Shown here in pieces: positions 29,808 to 30,730 of a DNA stretch of 30,730 bases; position 1 is the first letter of the stretch; every line of letters begins with the position of its first letter. The stretch is from JBDIAR01 sp039812545. Its GTDB lineage: Bacteria; Actinomycetota; Actinomycetes; Actinomycetales; Dermatophilaceae. The notes under the pieces were generated by a model. It was given only the letters and a program-made list of their open reading frames with translations, was not told the origin of the DNA and searched no databases. The DNA is taken from positions 1-30,730 of the forward strand of contig JBDIAR010000013.1 of assembly GCA_039812545.1 (NCBI GenBank), in the 5' to 3' direction. A program made the translations under genes and the position numbers.

Positions 29808-30713
29808 ATGGAACTCGGTCTGCAGGTGTCCTACTTCTCGTTCCCCGACGCACCCGACAGCATCGGCCCCACCTTCGGGCGGATCGCCCGCAACGCCGAA
29901 CAGGCCGGGATGACCAGCTTGTGGGTCATGGACCACTTCTTCCAGATCTCGATGATCGGACCACCCGAACTCGACATGCTCGAGGGGTACACCGCGTTGG
30001 CCTTCGCCGCCGGACAGACCTCGACGATCCGCCTGGGCACCCTCGTCACCGGCATCACGTACCGCCACCCGGGCATCCTGGTCAAGACCGTCACCAGCTT
30101 GGACGTCCTCTCCGGCGGCCGGGCCTGGTTCGGGGTCGGCGCCGCCTGGAACGAGGAGGAGCATCTCGGTCTCGGGGTCCCGTTCCCGCCGCTGAAAGAG
30201 CGGTTCGAACGCCTCGAGGAGACCCTGCGGATCGCCCGACAGATGTGGTCCGGCGATGAGAGCCCGTATGCCGGGCGCCACTACCAGCTGACCCGGCCGC
30301 TCAACGTGCCCCAGTCGATCAGCCGCCCGCACCCGCCGATCCTGATCGGTGGGGGAGGCGAGAAGAAGACCCTGCGGCTGGTGGCCGAGTACGCCGATGC
30401 CTGCAATATCTTCGACATGGGCCCCTCCGCGGTGAAGGCGAAGTACGACATCCTCGACGCGCATTGCGCCGCGATCGGGCGGGACCCGGCCGAGGTCAAA
30501 CGCACCGTGCTGACCCGAATCTCGTTGGCCCGCAACGAAGGTGTCCGTATGCCGTCCGGTGAGTTCGCGCTGACCGTCCCGCAGGCGGTCGACAAGCTGG
30601 GGGCACTCGCGGCGATCGGGACCGACGTCGCGATCCTCGGCATGGCGAACCAGACGCAGGACGAGGCATACGAACTCGTCGCGGAGTTGACGCCTCAGGT
30701 CGCCGGCCTCTGA
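29808..30713 (+). CDS. F420-dependent LLM-class oxidoreductase (TIGR03560-like)
   Basis: This 301-residue TIM-barrel protein belongs to the luciferase-like family, and to the F420-type subgroup by its start MELGLQVSYFSFPDAPDSIGPTFGRIARNAEQAG and by LWVMDHFFQI. Other landmarks are IRLGTLVTGITYRHPGILVKTVTSLDVLSGGRAWFGVGAAWNEEEH, RPHPPILIGGGGEKKTLRLVAEYAD and the closing IGTDVAILGM. Such enzymes move hydride between reduced F420 and an organic substrate that is usually unknown. F420 genes are not in the window. The ATG at 29808 has no Shine-Dalgarno; GACACT 6 nt upstream is a weak -10. Length is normal and the gene is complete. Confidence 0.9.
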   Translation: MELGLQVSYFSFPDAPDSIGPTFGRIARNAEQAGMTSLWVMDHFFQISMIGPPELDMLEGYTALAFAAGQTSTIRLGTLVTGITYRHPGILVKTVTSLDVLSGGRAWFGVGAAWNEEEHLGLGVPFPPLKERFERLEETLRIARQMWSGDESPYAGRHYQLTRPLNVPQSISRPHPPILIGGGGEKKTLRLVAEYADACNIFDMGPSAVKAKYDILDAHCAAIGRDPAEVKRTVLTRISLARNEGVRMPSGEFALTVPQAVDKLGALAAIGTDVAILGMANQTQDEAYELVAELTPQVAGL

Positions 30714-30730
30714 GCCGCCGGACGCCGGCC

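Larger units (their letters stand above)
218..30671. repeat. Dispersed 7-mer GTATGCC/GGCATAC, 53 copies
   Basis: Copies read as GTATGCC start at 218, 902, 2662, 3402, 4641, 6253, 7659, 9778, 10672, 13955, 14221, 17048, 20475, 21336, 22495, 22717, 25208, 25956, 26298, 27304, 27928, 28292, 28667, 28913, 30266 and 30547. Copies read as GGCATAC start at 2366, 4270, 4778, 5998, 6725, 8014, 9429, 9927, 11950, 12007, 14887, 16210, 16343, 16613, 19734, 20370, 21027, 23515, 23950, 23991, 26124, 26635, 26839, 27325, 28418, 29435 and 30665. Orientations are balanced, 26 to 27. Many extend to GGCATACCGG. Nearly all lie inside genes, in every codon register. Chance expectation at about 70% GC is roughly 3. 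The role is unknown; uptake-sequence-like, recombination, methylation or chromosome-architecture roles are all open. Confidence 0.85.

Noticed and set aside
218..30671. Over-represented word as a KOPS or Chi-type polar signal
   Set aside because: Orientation is 26 to 27 with no visible skew in this window, whereas polar signals should favour one strand. A wider region would be needed to exclude it fully.

Overview
The window is chromosomal DNA from a high-GC actinobacterium. The evidence is strong G/C bias at third codon positions, a HelY-type helicase beside tatAC, a GarA-type FHA protein, an F420-type luciferase-like oxidoreductase, and a pgsA-like to gcvP gene order matching the Mycobacterium tuberculosis Rv1822-Rv1832 block as I know it. 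A member of Micrococcales is my guess; the sequence alone does not fix the family. No rRNA, tRNA, insertion sequence, prophage or CRISPR array was seen. Gene density is high and most stretches are ordinary core genome.

Layout. (1) 236-5850, plus strand: a pterin dehydratase-glyoxalase fusion, then tatA, tatC, a lipid kinase and the helicase helY. (2) 5890-7358: a 5'-3' exonuclease on the minus strand, divergent from an Lrp/AsnC regulator. (3) 7454-13513: a sugar-import locus. It has a fused double-ATPase/permease, a second permease, an LsrB/RhaS-type binding lipoprotein and a LacI-family regulator. Two abutting 12-bp near-palindromes lie on the promoter and are the likely operators. No sugar kinase, isomerase or aldolase accompanies it. 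(4) 13527-22293: a CDP-alcohol phosphatidyltransferase, two DUF881 proteins flanking a small basic protein, gcvH, garA, two MerR-type regulators flanking a DUF151 nuclease-family gene, and gcvP. The block links membrane/envelope functions with glycine cleavage and 2-oxoglutarate control. (5) 22376-25777: a multi-pass membrane protein faces a convergent operon of three short membrane-anchored proteins joined by ATGA overlaps. None is recognised, and this is the best candidate for something undescribed at gene level. (6) 25864-30713: DUF1697, a SAM methyltransferase, a YbaK-type deacylase, a class I aminotransferase, a DUF2599-like lipoprotein and an F420-type oxidoreductase.

Two signals cut across the genes. 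First, the 7-mer GTATGCC (complement GGCATAC) occurs 53 times by hand count, about once per 580 bp, with 26 copies in one orientation and 27 in the other. A base-composition estimate gives about 3. Copies lie in all codon registers and force rare codons, including Ile ATA, so the DNA word itself appears to be maintained. Second, seven genes have a TAnnnT box 6-7 nt before a GTG start and no Shine-Dalgarno, the pattern of leaderless transcripts. Genes with a clear Shine-Dalgarno mostly start with ATG.

All coordinates and counts were read by eye. Start sites were chosen from ribosome-binding sites, overlaps and family-typical N-termini.
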